A stretch of 64,000 bases of DNA from Paeniglutamicibacter psychrophenolicus (GCF_030812255.1 NZ_JAUSSH010000015.1:47253-111252); one strand, 5' to 3'. Numbered from the stretch's first letter, positions 32,725 to 41,421 are shown. The notes: generated by a model not told the origin, from the letters alone. A program made the numbers and translations.

Positions 32725-34389
32725 ATGCAGCACCAAACACCCATCGTCATTGACCGCCTCGGCTTTTCCTGGCCCGATGGCGGCACGGTTTTCGACGGCC
32801 TTTCCACCGTATTCTCCCGCGGCACCACCGGCCTGATCGGGCCCAACGGGTCGGGAAAATCCACGCTGTTGCGGCTCATCGCCGGGGAACTGGCCCCCGT
32901 GCACGGAACCATCCACGTGGACTCCCGGCCCGCCTACCTGGCCCAAAACATCGTCCTGGACTCCCACCTCAGCGTGGCGGAGCTGATGGGGATATCCCGT
33001 GCACGTGCGGCGCTGCACCGTGTCCTGGGCAACAGTTCCGAGGACCTGGAGCTCGACCTGGAGACCATCGGGGACGATTGGGACCTGGAGGAACGTTCCG
33101 CGGCCCTGCTGAACGGCTACCTCGAAGCGGACATCAGCCCTCAATTCCTTGGACGGACCGTGGGCACGCTCTCGGGCGGCGAGACCATGGCCGTGGGGCT
33201 GGCCGGCCTTGAGATCCGTGGCGACGCGATCATGCTGCTGGACGAGCCAACGAACAACCTCGACCGGGCGGCCCGGCACCGCCTGTACGAGATGGTGCAG
33301 CGCCACCCCGGGACCCTGGTCGTCTCCACGCATGACAAGACGCTGCTGGGCCTGGTTGGTTCGCTGGCCGAGCTGCGCCCGGTGAACGTGCGTGCACTGC
33401 GGGCCGAGAAGATCGAGGTGGTGCGCTTTGGGGACTGGGAATCCAGGGCCGAAGCCATGGGCCATGAGGGGGACAGTGCCGAGCGCCGTCTGAGCGATGC
33501 CCGCCGAAAACTGGCCATCGAGAAGCGCCAGGCCCGGGAGGCCGAAACCAAGATCGCCAGGCGCTCCAAGCAGGGGCAGAAGGCTGCCGAGTCCATGCCC
33601 AAGATCCTGGCCAACACGTTGCGCAACAAGGCCGAGGTCTCCGCGGCCAGGAGCCGCGGCATCATGAAAACGCACGCGGCGGATGCCGCTGCGGAGCTGG
33701 CAGCAGCACGCGACGCCTTGCCGGTGAACCTGCGCATATCCATCGAGCTGCCCGGCACCCGGGTGCCGGCCGGGCGCAGCATCGTCGAGCTGCCAGGCGG
33801 GTCAATCGCCCGTGGGGTCTTGCACGAGGACTCGGAACCCATCGACCAGGAAGCGGTGCTCGGGATCATGGGGCCCGAGCGCATCGGGCTGGTGGGCGGG
33901 AACGGGGTCGGCAAGTCCACGCTCCTGGACCAGATCAACGATCAGGCCAAGGTACCCACGGGTTTCCTGCGCCAGCGCCTTGACGCCGGGGAACCCGGAA
34001 GCTGGGCCGGACTCCGGGATGAAGTGAGCATGCTGGAGAACCTGCGCCTTGCCGCGCCGGGCGTGGCTCCGGGGGTGCTGAGGGACCAGTTGGCGGCGTT
34101 CCATTTCCGGGCGGGTCGGGTTGATGAACCGGTGTCTCAGCTTTCCGGTGGCGAGCGGTTCAGGGTGGCGTTGGCGATGATCCTGTTGGCAGACCCGGCC
34201 CCGCAATTGCTGCTGCTCGACGAGCCGACGAACAACTTGGACATGGCCACCGTTGAACAACTGCTCTCGGCGCTCGAGTCCTTTGGGGGTGCCATGGTGG
34301 TGGCCAGCCACGACGAGGAATTCCTCGCCGCGCTGGCCACCGACCGCGAATGGGAAATGCGGCGCCCGGCTAAACTGCCGGTCGCATGA
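32725..34389 (+). CDS. ABC-F family ATPase (ribosome-associated / resistance type)
   Basis: A 554-residue cytoplasmic protein with two ABC ATPase domains and no transmembrane segments. The first domain has Walker A GPNGSGKST (about 47-55), signature LSGGE (about 151) and Walker B IMLLDEPTNNLD (about 169-180). The second has GGNGVGKST (about 391), LSGGE (about 473) and LLLLDEPTNNLD (about 495-506). A charged alpha-helical linker (about 245-320, rich in K/R/A/E) separates them. ABC-F proteins act on the ribosomal E site to relieve stalling or protect against antibiotics. The ribosome site is weak, and the 194-nt leader may contain a regulatory peptide. The 3' end overlaps a convergent gene by 20 nt. 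Confidence 0.92.
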   Translation: MQHQTPIVIDRLGFSWPDGGTVFDGLSTVFSRGTTGLIGPNGSGKSTLLRLIAGELAPVHGTIHVDSRPAYLAQNIVLDSHLSVAELMGISRARAALHRVLGNSSEDLELDLETIGDDWDLEERSAALLNGYLEADISPQFLGRTVGTLSGGETMAVGLAGLEIRGDAIMLLDEPTNNLDRAARHRLYEMVQRHPGTLVVSTHDKTLLGLVGSLAELRPVNVRALRAEKIEVVRFGDWESRAEAMGHEGDSAERRLSDARRKLAIEKRQAREAETKIARRSKQGQKAAESMPKILANTLRNKAEVSAARSRGIMKTHAADAAAELAAARDALPVNLRISIELPGTRVPAGRSIVELPGGSIARGVLHEDSEPIDQEAVLGIMGPERIGLVGGNGVGKSTLLDQINDQAKVPTGFLRQRLDAGEPGSWAGLRDEVSMLENLRLAAPGVAPGVLRDQLAAFHFRAGRVDEPVSQLSGGERFRVALAMILLADPAPQLLLLDEPTNNLDMATVEQLLSALESFGGAMVVASHDEEFLAALATDREWEMRRPAKLPVA

Positions 34390-34798
34390 CGTGTTTGGTG
34401 CCCGGCACGTGTTCGGGTGCATGGGCAACCGCCCGGACCCCGAGCTCGGCCAACGCAATGATGGTGAACGCGTTGAGGCCGTGCAGGGCGCCAACCCAGG
34501 CGGTTTCGAACGCCGCGAAGGCCAGCGAGATCTGTACCAGCACGGCCAGCAGGAGCCACAGGGCCCATCTCAGGCCGGCATGGGCGAAGATCGATATGAC
34601 CAGCAATGCCAGCACGAGCACCGGGATCGCGAACATCCCGACCTCGCCGTGCATGATGGCTGTCAGGGGCGGTTCTGATGGGAGAACCCCGGATTCGAAG
34701 GACGGGATCAGCCCGAACATCGTCCAGGCAATGAGGGCCGCCTGAACGACAACGGCGGCAGCGATGATGTGGGCAACAACCTTGTATGCGGTACGCAC
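34370..34798 (-). CDS. Four-helix membrane protein, DUF6220-like
   Basis: A 142-residue protein with four hydrophobic helices (about 7-28, 50-70, 72-92 and 100-122). The features YKVVAHIIAAAVVVQAALIA, the loop HGEVG and ALHGLNAF resemble DUF6220 and related heme/quinone-like membrane families with conserved His in helices 1, 2 and 4. These histidines could ligate a cofactor, but that is speculation. The start is GTG 34798 with AAAGG upstream. The gene converges with and overlaps the ABC-F gene by 20 nt, with no terminator between them. Confidence 0.65.
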   Translation of the reverse strand: MRTAYKVVAHIIAAAVVVQAALIAWTMFGLIPSFESGVLPSEPPLTAIMHGEVGMFAIPVLVLALLVISIFAHAGLRWALWLLLAVLVQISLAFAAFETAWVGALHGLNAFTIIALAELGVRAVAHAPEHVPGTKHVMRPAV

Positions 34799-35032
34799 CT
34801 TGGATGGCCTTTCTTGCGAGTGCGGAGGTGCTTCTCAAGGATGGCCAACAGTGGCCCCGTGGCCGCGAAGTCATCTCAATGAGGTGCGAGTAATTCGGTT
34901 GTGTTTGGGCGGCCCAAGCAGATTGATGGGCCTACGGTAGTCCCCGTCCTGCGCCATTACCAGCACAGCGGAGGTATCAATTTGCACAGGATTCGCGGGG
35001 CCCTCCGCCGAGCCCTCCGCCGAGCCCAGCGC

Positions 35033-35920
35033 TTACCACGCCTCGGCAATGATTTCCGCCAACAAGGCATCGCCGTCGACCGCCAGACCCCGCGTAGAGA
35101 ACCACGCGCACACGTTGTGGCAGTCGCGCTGCAGCAACCCGACCCCGCGTTCGTTGCCCGCCAAATCGACGAACTGGGGCAGGTCGATGACCACGAGGCG
35201 CTCGCCGGCGGCCAGGACGTTGTAGGGCGAAAGGTCCCCGTGGGCAAAGCCCAGCCGGGCAAAGGTCTTCATGGCCTCGACAAGCTGTATCCAGTAGCTC
35301 TCCAGCCGCTCCGGGCCGGGACGCACATGCTGCAGCCGCGGCGCCGCGGCGCCCGGGGCTTCAGGATCCTCGATGAACTCCATCAGGATTTCCGTGCCCA
35401 TGATCTGTACCGGATAGGGAACCGGGGCGCCCGCCTCGAAACAGAGCCTGAGGTATTGCCACTCGGAATTGGCCCAACGTGAGGCCTCGACGATTCGCCC
35501 GTAGGTGCTGCCGTTTTTCAGGGCTCGGGCATCGCGTGAACGCTTGACGTTGCGCCCCTCGGTGTAGGTCGAGGACCGGGTGAAGGACCTCTGCTCCGGT
35601 GACCGATAGCGCTTGGCAGCCAACAGCACGTGCTGGTCCGAGGTGGCCCGCTCGATCAAGAAGACGTCGGCTTCCTTGCCGGTCTTGAGCACACCGAGCT
35701 CGGTGTCGATTGCACCGGCATCCTCGATGACGAACTCGGGGTACGGCAAGGGCCCCCGCATGAGCTTCTCGGTGGCCGGCCAGGTAGACCAGCGCTGGGA
35801 TTCCGAGAGCTGGTCGTCAAGATAATTCCAGTCATCCGCACGATCGGTGTGCCTGGAGTCGGCGCCGGCGGCTCGCCGTTCAAAGGTGTCTGGAAAGTTG
35901 TTTTCTACGTAATTCTGCAT
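35033..35920 (-). CDS. RIO1-type serine/threonine kinase
   Basis: A 295-residue atypical protein kinase. After a 70-residue acidic N-terminal region, GVLKTGKEADVFLIER forms the nucleotide-binding loop, LLAAKRYR supplies the ATP-binding lysine, FAHGDLSPYNVLA (near 225-236) is the catalytic loop with Asp and Asn, and LVVIDLPQFVD (near 242-252) is the metal-binding DFG-like motif. The order follows RIO1 kinases. Archaeal and eukaryotic RIO1 act in ribosome maturation; the target of the bacterial version is unknown. It is monocistronic, with 112 nt to the nearest identified gene end on either side or more. Confidence 0.88.
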   Translation of the reverse strand: MQNYVENNFPDTFERRAAGADSRHTDRADDWNYLDDQLSESQRWSTWPATEKLMRGPLPYPEFVIEDAGAIDTELGVLKTGKEADVFLIERATSDQHVLLAAKRYRSPEQRSFTRSSTYTEGRNVKRSRDARALKNGSTYGRIVEASRWANSEWQYLRLCFEAGAPVPYPVQIMGTEILMEFIEDPEAPGAAAPRLQHVRPGPERLESYWIQLVEAMKTFARLGFAHGDLSPYNVLAAGERLVVIDLPQFVDLAGNERGVGLLQRDCHNVCAWFSTRGLAVDGDALLAEIIAEAW

Positions 35921-36153
35921 TGCTGGAGTAACTCCTGTGGGAAGGAAAACATGGATCCGGGGTCACGGCTGGGACACTCATTGGTTTCCTCCTCAGGTAG
36001 TTACTGTCGCTGGTGCTTCAAGGACACCACAACTCATTGATGTATGTCAATCACTTGAGGCTGTGGGTTTGTGGCGGGGGTGGGTGCCATGGTCGGGCAT
36101 CGCGATAAGCATCATGGTTGCATCAGGATGGGGGGCACCGGGATACGGCCAAC

Positions 36154-36318
36154 ATGGGCCGTGAAAGCCTGAGCGACATCATTGGCCGGTTGGAGCCAGG
36201 CGGGTTCGAGCTTGAGGTGAATTTCTGGCCGCCCTGGGCCGGTCTTGGCCTGTTCACCACTGTGCAGATATTCAAGCGCGGACTCGAAATGCAAAAAGAC
36301 ACGGCAGGACTGATTTAG
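36154..36318 (+). pseudogene. Remnant (C-terminal part) of a DUF2975 membrane protein
   Basis: A 54-codon frame encodes GGFELEVNFWPPWAGLGLFTTVQIFKRG.. and ends MQKDTAGLI. This resembles the last helix and tail of DUF2975 proteins, whose genes usually sit directly before a small XRE regulator. Here the TAG stop overlaps the GTG of exactly such a regulator. The three upstream helices expected for DUF2975 are not found in any frame, so the gene appears 5'-truncated. The sequence shown is split from longer homology only by inspection. Confidence 0.5.
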
Positions 36319-36570
36319 TGGCTCGCGGAGAGCCCGGGAACCACACCGAGATCAGCTGCCACTTGGGGGAGTTGCCGGAAGCGAGGTCGATGACGCTGGT
36401 GGAACTGAGTGAGCGAGTGGACCTCAGCGTGGCGAATCTGTTGATACTCAAGAACAACCGTGCCCAGGCAATGCGGTTCTCCACGCTGCAGGCGATCTGC
36501 AAGGCCCTGGACTGCGACGTCGGGGAACTGCCCAGCTGCGCTCCGGTGCGGTGGCAAGCCAACGGTCGCC
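36318..36570 (+). pseudogene. XRE/Cro (YozG-type) helix-turn-helix regulator, 3' end degenerate
   Basis: From the GTG at 36318 the frame encodes a small regulator. A short N-terminus leads to ISCHLGELPEARSMTLVELS, then ERVDLSVANLLILKNNRAQ (helix-turn-helix) and MRFSTLQAICKALDCDVGEL, the standard end of YozG-type regulators, normally followed by a few residues and a stop. Here no stop follows. The frame runs on, antisense through the next gene, to 37073. Loss of the stop together with the truncated partner suggests a decaying module, although the DNA-binding core is intact and might still be made. Confidence 0.6.
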
Positions 36571-36599
36571 TGCCGACTTTGAGCCGGTGGCGTTGCGCG

Positions 36600-37040
36600 C
36601 TACTTCTTGATGTCGATGATCAGATTGGTGATCCGCAGGGTGCACAGGCGCTCGCCGGCCTCGTTCTCTATGAGGACCTGGTGGCTGGCCATGCGGCGTC
36701 CCAGGCTGATCGGTGTGGCGGTGATCGTGATGATCCCCTCGCGGGCGCCCTTGTGGTGGGTGGCCGAGACGTCCACTCCCACCGCGGACTTTCCCATGGT
36801 CGAGGCGTGCTTCACCGCGGCCCAGGAGCCAACCGCCTCGCCAACGGCCAGCGAGGCGCCGCCGTGCAGCAGCCCGAAGGACTGGCGGTTTCCCTCCACC
36901 GGCATGGTCGCCACGACCCGCTGCACCGATTCCTCGATGATCTTGACGCCCATCTTGATATCAAGCTCGCCCAGGGCAATCTGCCATACTCCGTCGACGG
37001 AGGTTTCCGGGGTGGGCGCGGTGGGGCGCTCTGCGCTCAT
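36600..37040 (-). CDS. Hotdog-fold acyl-CoA thioesterase, YdiI/EntH/MenI-like
   Basis: A 146-residue single hotdog domain. The block GNRQSFGLLHGGASLAVGEAVGSWAA, the substrate strand VGVDVSATHHKGAREG and the C-terminal GERLCTLRITNLII align closely with E. coli YdiI (MenI), which hydrolyses 1,4-dihydroxy-2-naphthoyl-CoA, and with EntH. The catalytic Glu after HGG (AVGEAVG) is present. The start is ATG 37040 with AGGAG upstream. A longer frame is open to 37178. Context offers two roles: the missing DHNA-CoA thioesterase step of menaquinone synthesis (menA/E/B are in this window), or a phenylacetate-linked thioesterase, since it is divergent from paaZ across a shared operator. Confidence 0.85.
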   Translation of the reverse strand: MSAERPTAPTPETSVDGVWQIALGELDIKMGVKIIEESVQRVVATMPVEGNRQSFGLLHGGASLAVGEAVGSWAAVKHASTMGKSAVGVDVSATHHKGAREGIITITATPISLGRRMASHQVLIENEAGERLCTLRITNLIIDIKK

Positions 37041-37122
37041 GCTGCATTTCTCCTGAATTTCGAGTCTGTGTGACGCCGGGGGCTCGAGGCGTTCTTCCCC
37101 ATACTGTACTGTGGTTGCTAAT

Positions 37123-37140
37123 ACTGACCGATCGTTCAGG
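37123..37140. promoter_or_regulatory. Candidate PaaR (TetR) operator between the thioesterase gene and paaZ
   Basis: actgaccgatcgttcagg, a near-perfect palindrome centred on cgatcg. It lies directly after a -10-like taatact (37119-37125) and ends just before the paaZ start region, so a bound repressor would block paaZ initiation. It matches the site upstream of paaI at most positions. Confidence 0.7.
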
Positions 37141-37153
37141 AAGGATTTCGTCG

Positions 37154-39283
37154 ATGACGACAACTCCCATGGCTCCACTTGTTCCCAGCTTCGTCCAAAA
37201 CTCCTGGTGGATCCCCTCCGATCCGGACGGCGGCACCCCCGTGCTGGATGCCAACACCGGTGAGCCCCTGGCCACGGTCAACAGTGACGGCCTGGACCTG
37301 GCTGCCGTCGTCGAGTACGGCCGTACCGTCGGCCAGCGCGAACTGGGCAAGCTGTCCCTGCACGAACGCGCCCTCAAGCTCAAGGAACTTGCCACATTCC
37401 TCAACGAACGCCGTGAGGAACTCTACGAGATCTCCTACCGCACCGGCGCCACCAAGATCGACTCGATGGTGGACATCGACGGCGGCATCGGCGTGCTGTT
37501 CACCTTCTCCTCCAAGGGCCGGCGCGAACTGCCCAACTCCAACGTCATCCTTGACGGTCCCATGGAGGTGCTCTCGCGCGACGGTTCCTTCGCCGGCGAG
37601 CACATCTACACCCGCATCCCGGGTGTTGCCGCGCAGATCAACGCCTTCAACTTCCCGGTCTGGGGCATGCTCGAAAAGTTTGCACCCGCCTTCATCGCCG
37701 GGGTGCCGACCATTGCCAAGCCAGCCACCCCCACCGGCTACGTCGCCGAGGCGATGGTGCGCCTGATGGTCGAATCCGGCATCCTGCCGGCCGGTTCCAT
37801 CCAGCTGATCTCCGGCTCCGCACGGACCCTGCTGGATGTGCTGGACTACCGCGACATGCTTTCCTTCACCGGATCCGCCTCCACCGCCTCGGCGCTGAAG
37901 TCCCACACGAACGTCATCGACGGCGGCGTGCGCTTCACCGCGGAGACCGACTCGCTCAACGCGGCCATCCTGGGCCCGGACGCGGTGACCGGCACCCCGG
38001 AATTCGAGGCCTTCGTCAAGGCCGTCACCACGGAGATGACCTCCAAGGCCGGGCAGAAGTGCACCGCCATCCGCCGCAACATCGTCCCGGCCGCGCTGGT
38101 CGACGATGTGGTCAAGGCCGTGGGCGAGCGCCTCGATGCGCGCGTGGTCATTGGCGATCCGCGTGCCGAGGGCGTCACCATGGGTGCCTTGGCCTCCCTG
38201 GAACAGCTGCGCGATGTGCGAGGCGCCGTCGAGGACATGATCGCCGCCGGCGGCGAGATCGCCTACGGCACCCTTGACGCACCGGTGGTCCGCACCACCG
38301 GCGGTGAGGAAAAGATCGTCGATGCCGGGGCCTTCATGTCCCCGCTGATCCTCACCTGGGATGACGTGGAAAACCAGGCCGTGCACAGCCGCGAGGCCTT
38401 CGGCCCGGTCTCCTCGGTGATCGGCTACACCGACCTGGACGATGCCATTCGCCTGGCGGCCATGGGCTCGGGCTCGCTGGTGGCCACGGTCTGCACCAAC
38501 GACGCGGACACGGCACGGGTACTGACCACCGGCATCGCCTCGCACCACGGTCGCGTGCACATGCTCAACCGCGAAACCGCACGGTCGTCCACCGGCCACG
38601 GTTCCCCCGTTCCGCACCTGGTCCACGGCGGCCCGGGCCGCGCCGGCGGCGGCGAGGAACTCGGTGGCATCCGCTCGGTCAAGCACCACATGCAGCGCAC
38701 CGCCATCCAGGGCTCGCCCAACATGCTCACCGCGGTCACCGGCGTCTGGCACACCGGTGCCGACCGCGTGATTGCCGGGGATCCGGAATTCGGTGCCGTC
38801 GCCGGTGCCATCCACCCGTTCCGCAAGTCGCTGGCCGAGTTGGAGATCGGCGACGCCTTCGCCTCGCCGCTGCGCAAGGTGTCCCTGGAGGAGATCACCG
38901 CGTTCGCCAACGAAACCGGCGACACCTTCTACGCGCACACCGACCGCGCCGCGGCCGAGGCCAACCCGTTCTTCCCCGGCATCGTCGCCCACGGGTACCT
39001 GTTGGTCTCCTGGGCCGCGGGACTCTTCGTCCAGCCCGCCCCGGGACCGGTGCTGGCCAACTATGGCCTGGAGAACCTGCGCTTCATCACCCCGGTGCCG
39101 GACGGGGACTCGATCCGGGTCACGCTGACCGCCAAGAAGATCACCCCGCGCGTCACCGACGAGTACGGCGAGGTCGCCTGGGATGCGGTCATCAACAACC
39201 AGGACGGCGAGATCGTGGCCACCTACGATGTGCTGACCCTGGTGGAGAAGGAAGACACCACCTACGCCAGCTGGGGCAAGTAG
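37154..39283 (+). CDS. paaZ: Bifunctional PaaZ: oxepin-CoA hydrolase / 3-oxo-5,6-dehydrosuberyl-CoA semialdehyde dehydrogenase
   Basis: A 709-residue fusion. Residues about 1-530 are an aldehyde dehydrogenase with the catalytic Cys near 302 in SKAGQKCTAIRR and NAFNFPVWGMLEKFAPA near 165. Residues about 550-700 are a MaoC-like R-specific hydratase domain (FYAHTDRAAAEANPFFPG, GIVAHGYLLVSW). The pair opens the oxepin-CoA ring of phenylacetate degradation and oxidises the resulting aldehyde. The ATG at 37154 has AGGAAGG 9 nt upstream, overlapping a TetR-type operator. The ring epoxidase genes paaA-E are not in the window, so the pathway is split between loci. It is probably monocistronic, closed by a hairpin. 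Confidence 0.93.
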   Translation: MTTTPMAPLVPSFVQNSWWIPSDPDGGTPVLDANTGEPLATVNSDGLDLAAVVEYGRTVGQRELGKLSLHERALKLKELATFLNERREELYEISYRTGATKIDSMVDIDGGIGVLFTFSSKGRRELPNSNVILDGPMEVLSRDGSFAGEHIYTRIPGVAAQINAFNFPVWGMLEKFAPAFIAGVPTIAKPATPTGYVAEAMVRLMVESGILPAGSIQLISGSARTLLDVLDYRDMLSFTGSASTASALKSHTNVIDGGVRFTAETDSLNAAILGPDAVTGTPEFEAFVKAVTTEMTSKAGQKCTAIRRNIVPAALVDDVVKAVGERLDARVVIGDPRAEGVTMGALASLEQLRDVRGAVEDMIAAGGEIAYGTLDAPVVRTTGGEEKIVDAGAFMSPLILTWDDVENQAVHSREAFGPVSSVIGYTDLDDAIRLAAMGSGSLVATVCTNDADTARVLTTGIASHHGRVHMLNRETARSSTGHGSPVPHLVHGGPGRAGGGEELGGIRSVKHHMQRTAIQGSPNMLTAVTGVWHTGADRVIAGDPEFGAVAGAIHPFRKSLAELEIGDAFASPLRKVSLEEITAFANETGDTFYAHTDRAAAEANPFFPGIVAHGYLLVSWAAGLFVQPAPGPVLANYGLENLRFITPVPDGDSIRVTLTAKKITPRVTDEYGEVAWDAVINNQDGEIVATYDVLTLVEKEDTTYASWGK

Positions 39284-39317
39284 CCCCGGGCCGCGCACCG
39301 GCGCGGACACTTTCATT

Positions 39318-39359
39318 GGCCGGACGCCTGGCTCCCTTCGCGGGTGCAGGCGGCCGGCC
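39318..39359 (+). terminator. Hairpin downstream of paaZ
   Basis: A 13-bp stem with one mismatch (ggccggacgcctg 39318-39330 / caggcggccggcc 39347-39359) with a 16-nt loop, 34 nt after the paaZ stop. No T-tract is present. Confidence 0.6.
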
Positions 39360-39506
39360 ATTGCCGTTGGCCGGGAATGCGGGCGGGGCGCGTGGCCGGC
39401 CGCGCCCGGGATGTGAGAAGGTAGCGGGCAGGGGAAGGAACCCCCCACTTCCGCATGGCCCCGGCGCCGGGTTGCCCCCCGAGCGCACACGAGGAACGAG
39501 GATTCG

Positions 39507-40724
39507 ATGAATGCACCGGTCATCCAGGATGCCAACGCCTGGACCGAACGCGAACAACTTGAATTCTTTGGGTCGCCGCAGTTCGCCGGGATCCTGGCCG
39601 ATGTCGTTCGGCCCATGGGGCTGGCAGATGCCAGGATCACCGTGGCCGAGTTGCACCACCGGCCCGGCGCCGGGGTCTCCGGGGTCTTCGAGGCCACCGA
39701 TGGATCCTCCACGCTGTACCTGGGAGCCACGGCCGAAAAGCTCGAGACGGTTCCCGAGGGGACCGTGCAGCTGGACAGCGGACAGGGAAGCGTTGTCGTC
39801 TGGCTTCACCCTGCCGACCCGCTGCTGCCCGGACTTCCGCTGGCAACCACCCCGGCGCTGGTCGAGGAACACTGGGGCGGGGGCCGGGCGATCGAGGAAC
39901 TGCGCACCCTGGCCTATCGACCGTTGCGCCGGGCAGTGATGCTGGCGAGATTCGGCGACGGGCAGCAATTGTTTCTCAAGGTGCTGCGCAAGGACGCCGA
40001 GCTGCTTCACGAGAAGCACCTGGCGCTGTTGTCCGCCGGAATCCCGGCACCGATACCGGCGGGGCCGCCGATCGACGGGGTCCTGGCCTTTCACCGCGCC
40101 CACGGGGTGCCCCTGGCCGAGGACCTCATGCACGCCCCGGAACTGCCGCTGGCACCGCAACACATCATCGGGTTGCTCGACGCGTTGCCGCAAGCACTTC
40201 TGGAGGTCCCGGCGCGGCCGGCTTGGTCCGACCGCCTGGGCTGGTATGGGCATGCCGCGCAAACCGCCATCCCCGACCAGGCCGGAACTATCGGTGAGCT
40301 GCTCACACGCTTGGCCCGCATCCTGGAAACCGCGCAACGCGGTGAGCTGGTGCCCAGTCACGGGGACTTCTACGAGGCGAACATCTTCGTCGAGAACGGG
40401 AGCATCACCGGGCTGCTCGACATTGATTCGGCCGGCCCAGGGTACCTGGTCGACGACCTGGCTTGCTTCCTGGGGCACCTGGCGGTCCTGCCGGACCTGG
40501 ACGCGCGCTACGGGCGCGTCAACGGCTACTTCGAGGATTATGCCGCCGCATTCGAGACCGAACTCGGGAACCGCGGGGTCTGCGCCAAGGGACTGTATGC
40601 CCGGGCGGCGTGCGTGGTCCTGTCGCTCGTGGCAGGAGCCCGCGACGAGGCGAATCCCGACTGGCATGCCGTGGCCCTGGCCCGGTTGGCGTTGGTGGAA
40701 CAGTTGTTGGCCCGCGCCGAATAG
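39507..40724 (+). CDS. Phosphotransferase of the APH/maltokinase-like superfamily
   Basis: A 405-residue protein with a kinase fold. The C-terminal catalytic region is clear: LVPSHGDFYEANIFVENG (HGD..N, about 285-300) and TGLLDIDSAGPGYLVDDLA (IDxD-like, about 303-321). The N-terminal 130 residues resemble the cap of maltokinase/Pep2-type enzymes, but the specific Mak motifs were not verified. GQQLFLKVLRK supplies the ATP-binding lysine. Possible substrates are a sugar, amino sugar or aminoglycoside. The ATG at 39507 follows AGGA. It appears monocistronic. Confidence 0.75.
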   Translation: MNAPVIQDANAWTEREQLEFFGSPQFAGILADVVRPMGLADARITVAELHHRPGAGVSGVFEATDGSSTLYLGATAEKLETVPEGTVQLDSGQGSVVVWLHPADPLLPGLPLATTPALVEEHWGGGRAIEELRTLAYRPLRRAVMLARFGDGQQLFLKVLRKDAELLHEKHLALLSAGIPAPIPAGPPIDGVLAFHRAHGVPLAEDLMHAPELPLAPQHIIGLLDALPQALLEVPARPAWSDRLGWYGHAAQTAIPDQAGTIGELLTRLARILETAQRGELVPSHGDFYEANIFVENGSITGLLDIDSAGPGYLVDDLACFLGHLAVLPDLDARYGRVNGYFEDYAAAFETELGNRGVCAKGLYARAACVVLSLVAGARDEANPDWHAVALARLALVEQLLARAE

Positions 40725-40838
40725 GCCCAGGGCGGCGAAGATGAGAGCTTTCTCATCCGGCTCTCCTCTTCGGCTCACATTCATTGGCCATGCTTGAAGC
40801 AGATCAAGAGCAAGACAATGAACGAGAGGTTAGCAGCC

Positions 40839-41270
40839 ATGAAGAAGTCACGTACGTTTTGGTCCATCACCGGTGCGCTGGGCGTAGTCGCCATCGGCGC
40901 GGGCGTTGCGGTCGCCCAGCCAATCGTCCCGGTCAACGAGACCGTGGTCGTGCAGGAAAGCGCGGCGCAGCAAGGATTCTCCTCCGTGGAGCGGGTCGCC
41001 GAAAAGGCCGATGCCTCGGCCGCGGTGGCCGACTCGGCACAGTCCGCAGTCTCTGCCGTGTCGGCGAAGTCGGCTGTCTCCCCGGTATCCGCGAAGTCGG
41101 CCGTCTCCCCGGTGTCGGCGAAGTCCGCTGTCTCGCCGGTTTCCGCGAAGTCCGCCGTCTCCCCGGTCTCGGCGAAGTCCGCTGTCTCGCCGGTCTCGGC
41201 GAAGTCCGCTGTCTCGACGGTGTCCCCGATGTCGCCGCAGTCCGCTCCCTCGGCTGCCAGCGCCATCTAA
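40839..41270 (+). CDS. Secreted low-complexity protein with 9-residue Ser/Ala/Val repeats
   Basis: A 143-residue protein starting MKKSRTFWSITGALGVVAIG with a signal peptide probably cleaved after AVA near residue 26. A 45-residue linker follows, then seven tandem 9-residue units (five identical SAVSPVSAK flanked by SAVSAVSAK and SAVSTVSPM), ending in a Ser/Ala-rich tail. It has no sorting signal, no cysteine and no known domain. Periodic Ser/Pro/Ala repeats often form extended cell-wall or glycosylated stalks. The ATG at 40839 is chosen because GAGAGG lies 9 nt upstream; earlier in-frame ATGs at 40794 and 40818 would bury the signal peptide. The function is unknown. Confidence 0.7.
   Translation: MKKSRTFWSITGALGVVAIGAGVAVAQPIVPVNETVVVQESAAQQGFSSVERVAEKADASAAVADSAQSAVSAVSAKSAVSPVSAKSAVSPVSAKSAVSPVSAKSAVSPVSAKSAVSPVSAKSAVSTVSPMSPQSAPSAASAI
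41043..41231 (+). repeat. Seven tandem 27-bp coding repeats
   Basis: 189 nt made of seven 27-bp units, each encoding nine residues of the SAVSPVSAK type. Units differ mainly at third positions (gtatcc, gtgtcg, gtttcc, gtctcg), so amino acid identity is conserved more strongly than DNA. Because of the perfect frame, copy-number change would add or remove whole repeats. Confidence 0.9.
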
Positions 41271-41287
41271 CGGACAGAAGCCAAAAC

Positions 41288-41333
41288 ATGCGGCGGGTGC
41301 CGGATCCGTTTCAGGAACCGGCACCCGCCGCAT
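41288..41333 (+). terminator. Terminator hairpin after the repeat protein gene
   Basis: A 16-bp perfect stem (41288-41303 / 41318-41333) with a 14-nt loop, 17 nt after the stop, without a U-tract. Confidence 0.85.
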
Positions 41334-41421
41334 TCATGCGACCATCGGCGCAAGGCCCGTCTTCGCGCCCACTCGCTGTCATGCCTGATCAGTGCGGGAT
41401 CAGCGTGGCATACTGTGGTTT

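Noticed and set aside
37070..37153. 28-codon upstream extension of paaZ
   Set aside because: It overlaps the operator and promoter region and has no family features. The ATG at 37154 with AGGAAGG is preferred.
41043..41231. The 27-bp repeats as a CRISPR-like array
   Set aside because: The repeats are directly adjacent without spacers, in frame and protein-coding, with drift at third positions.
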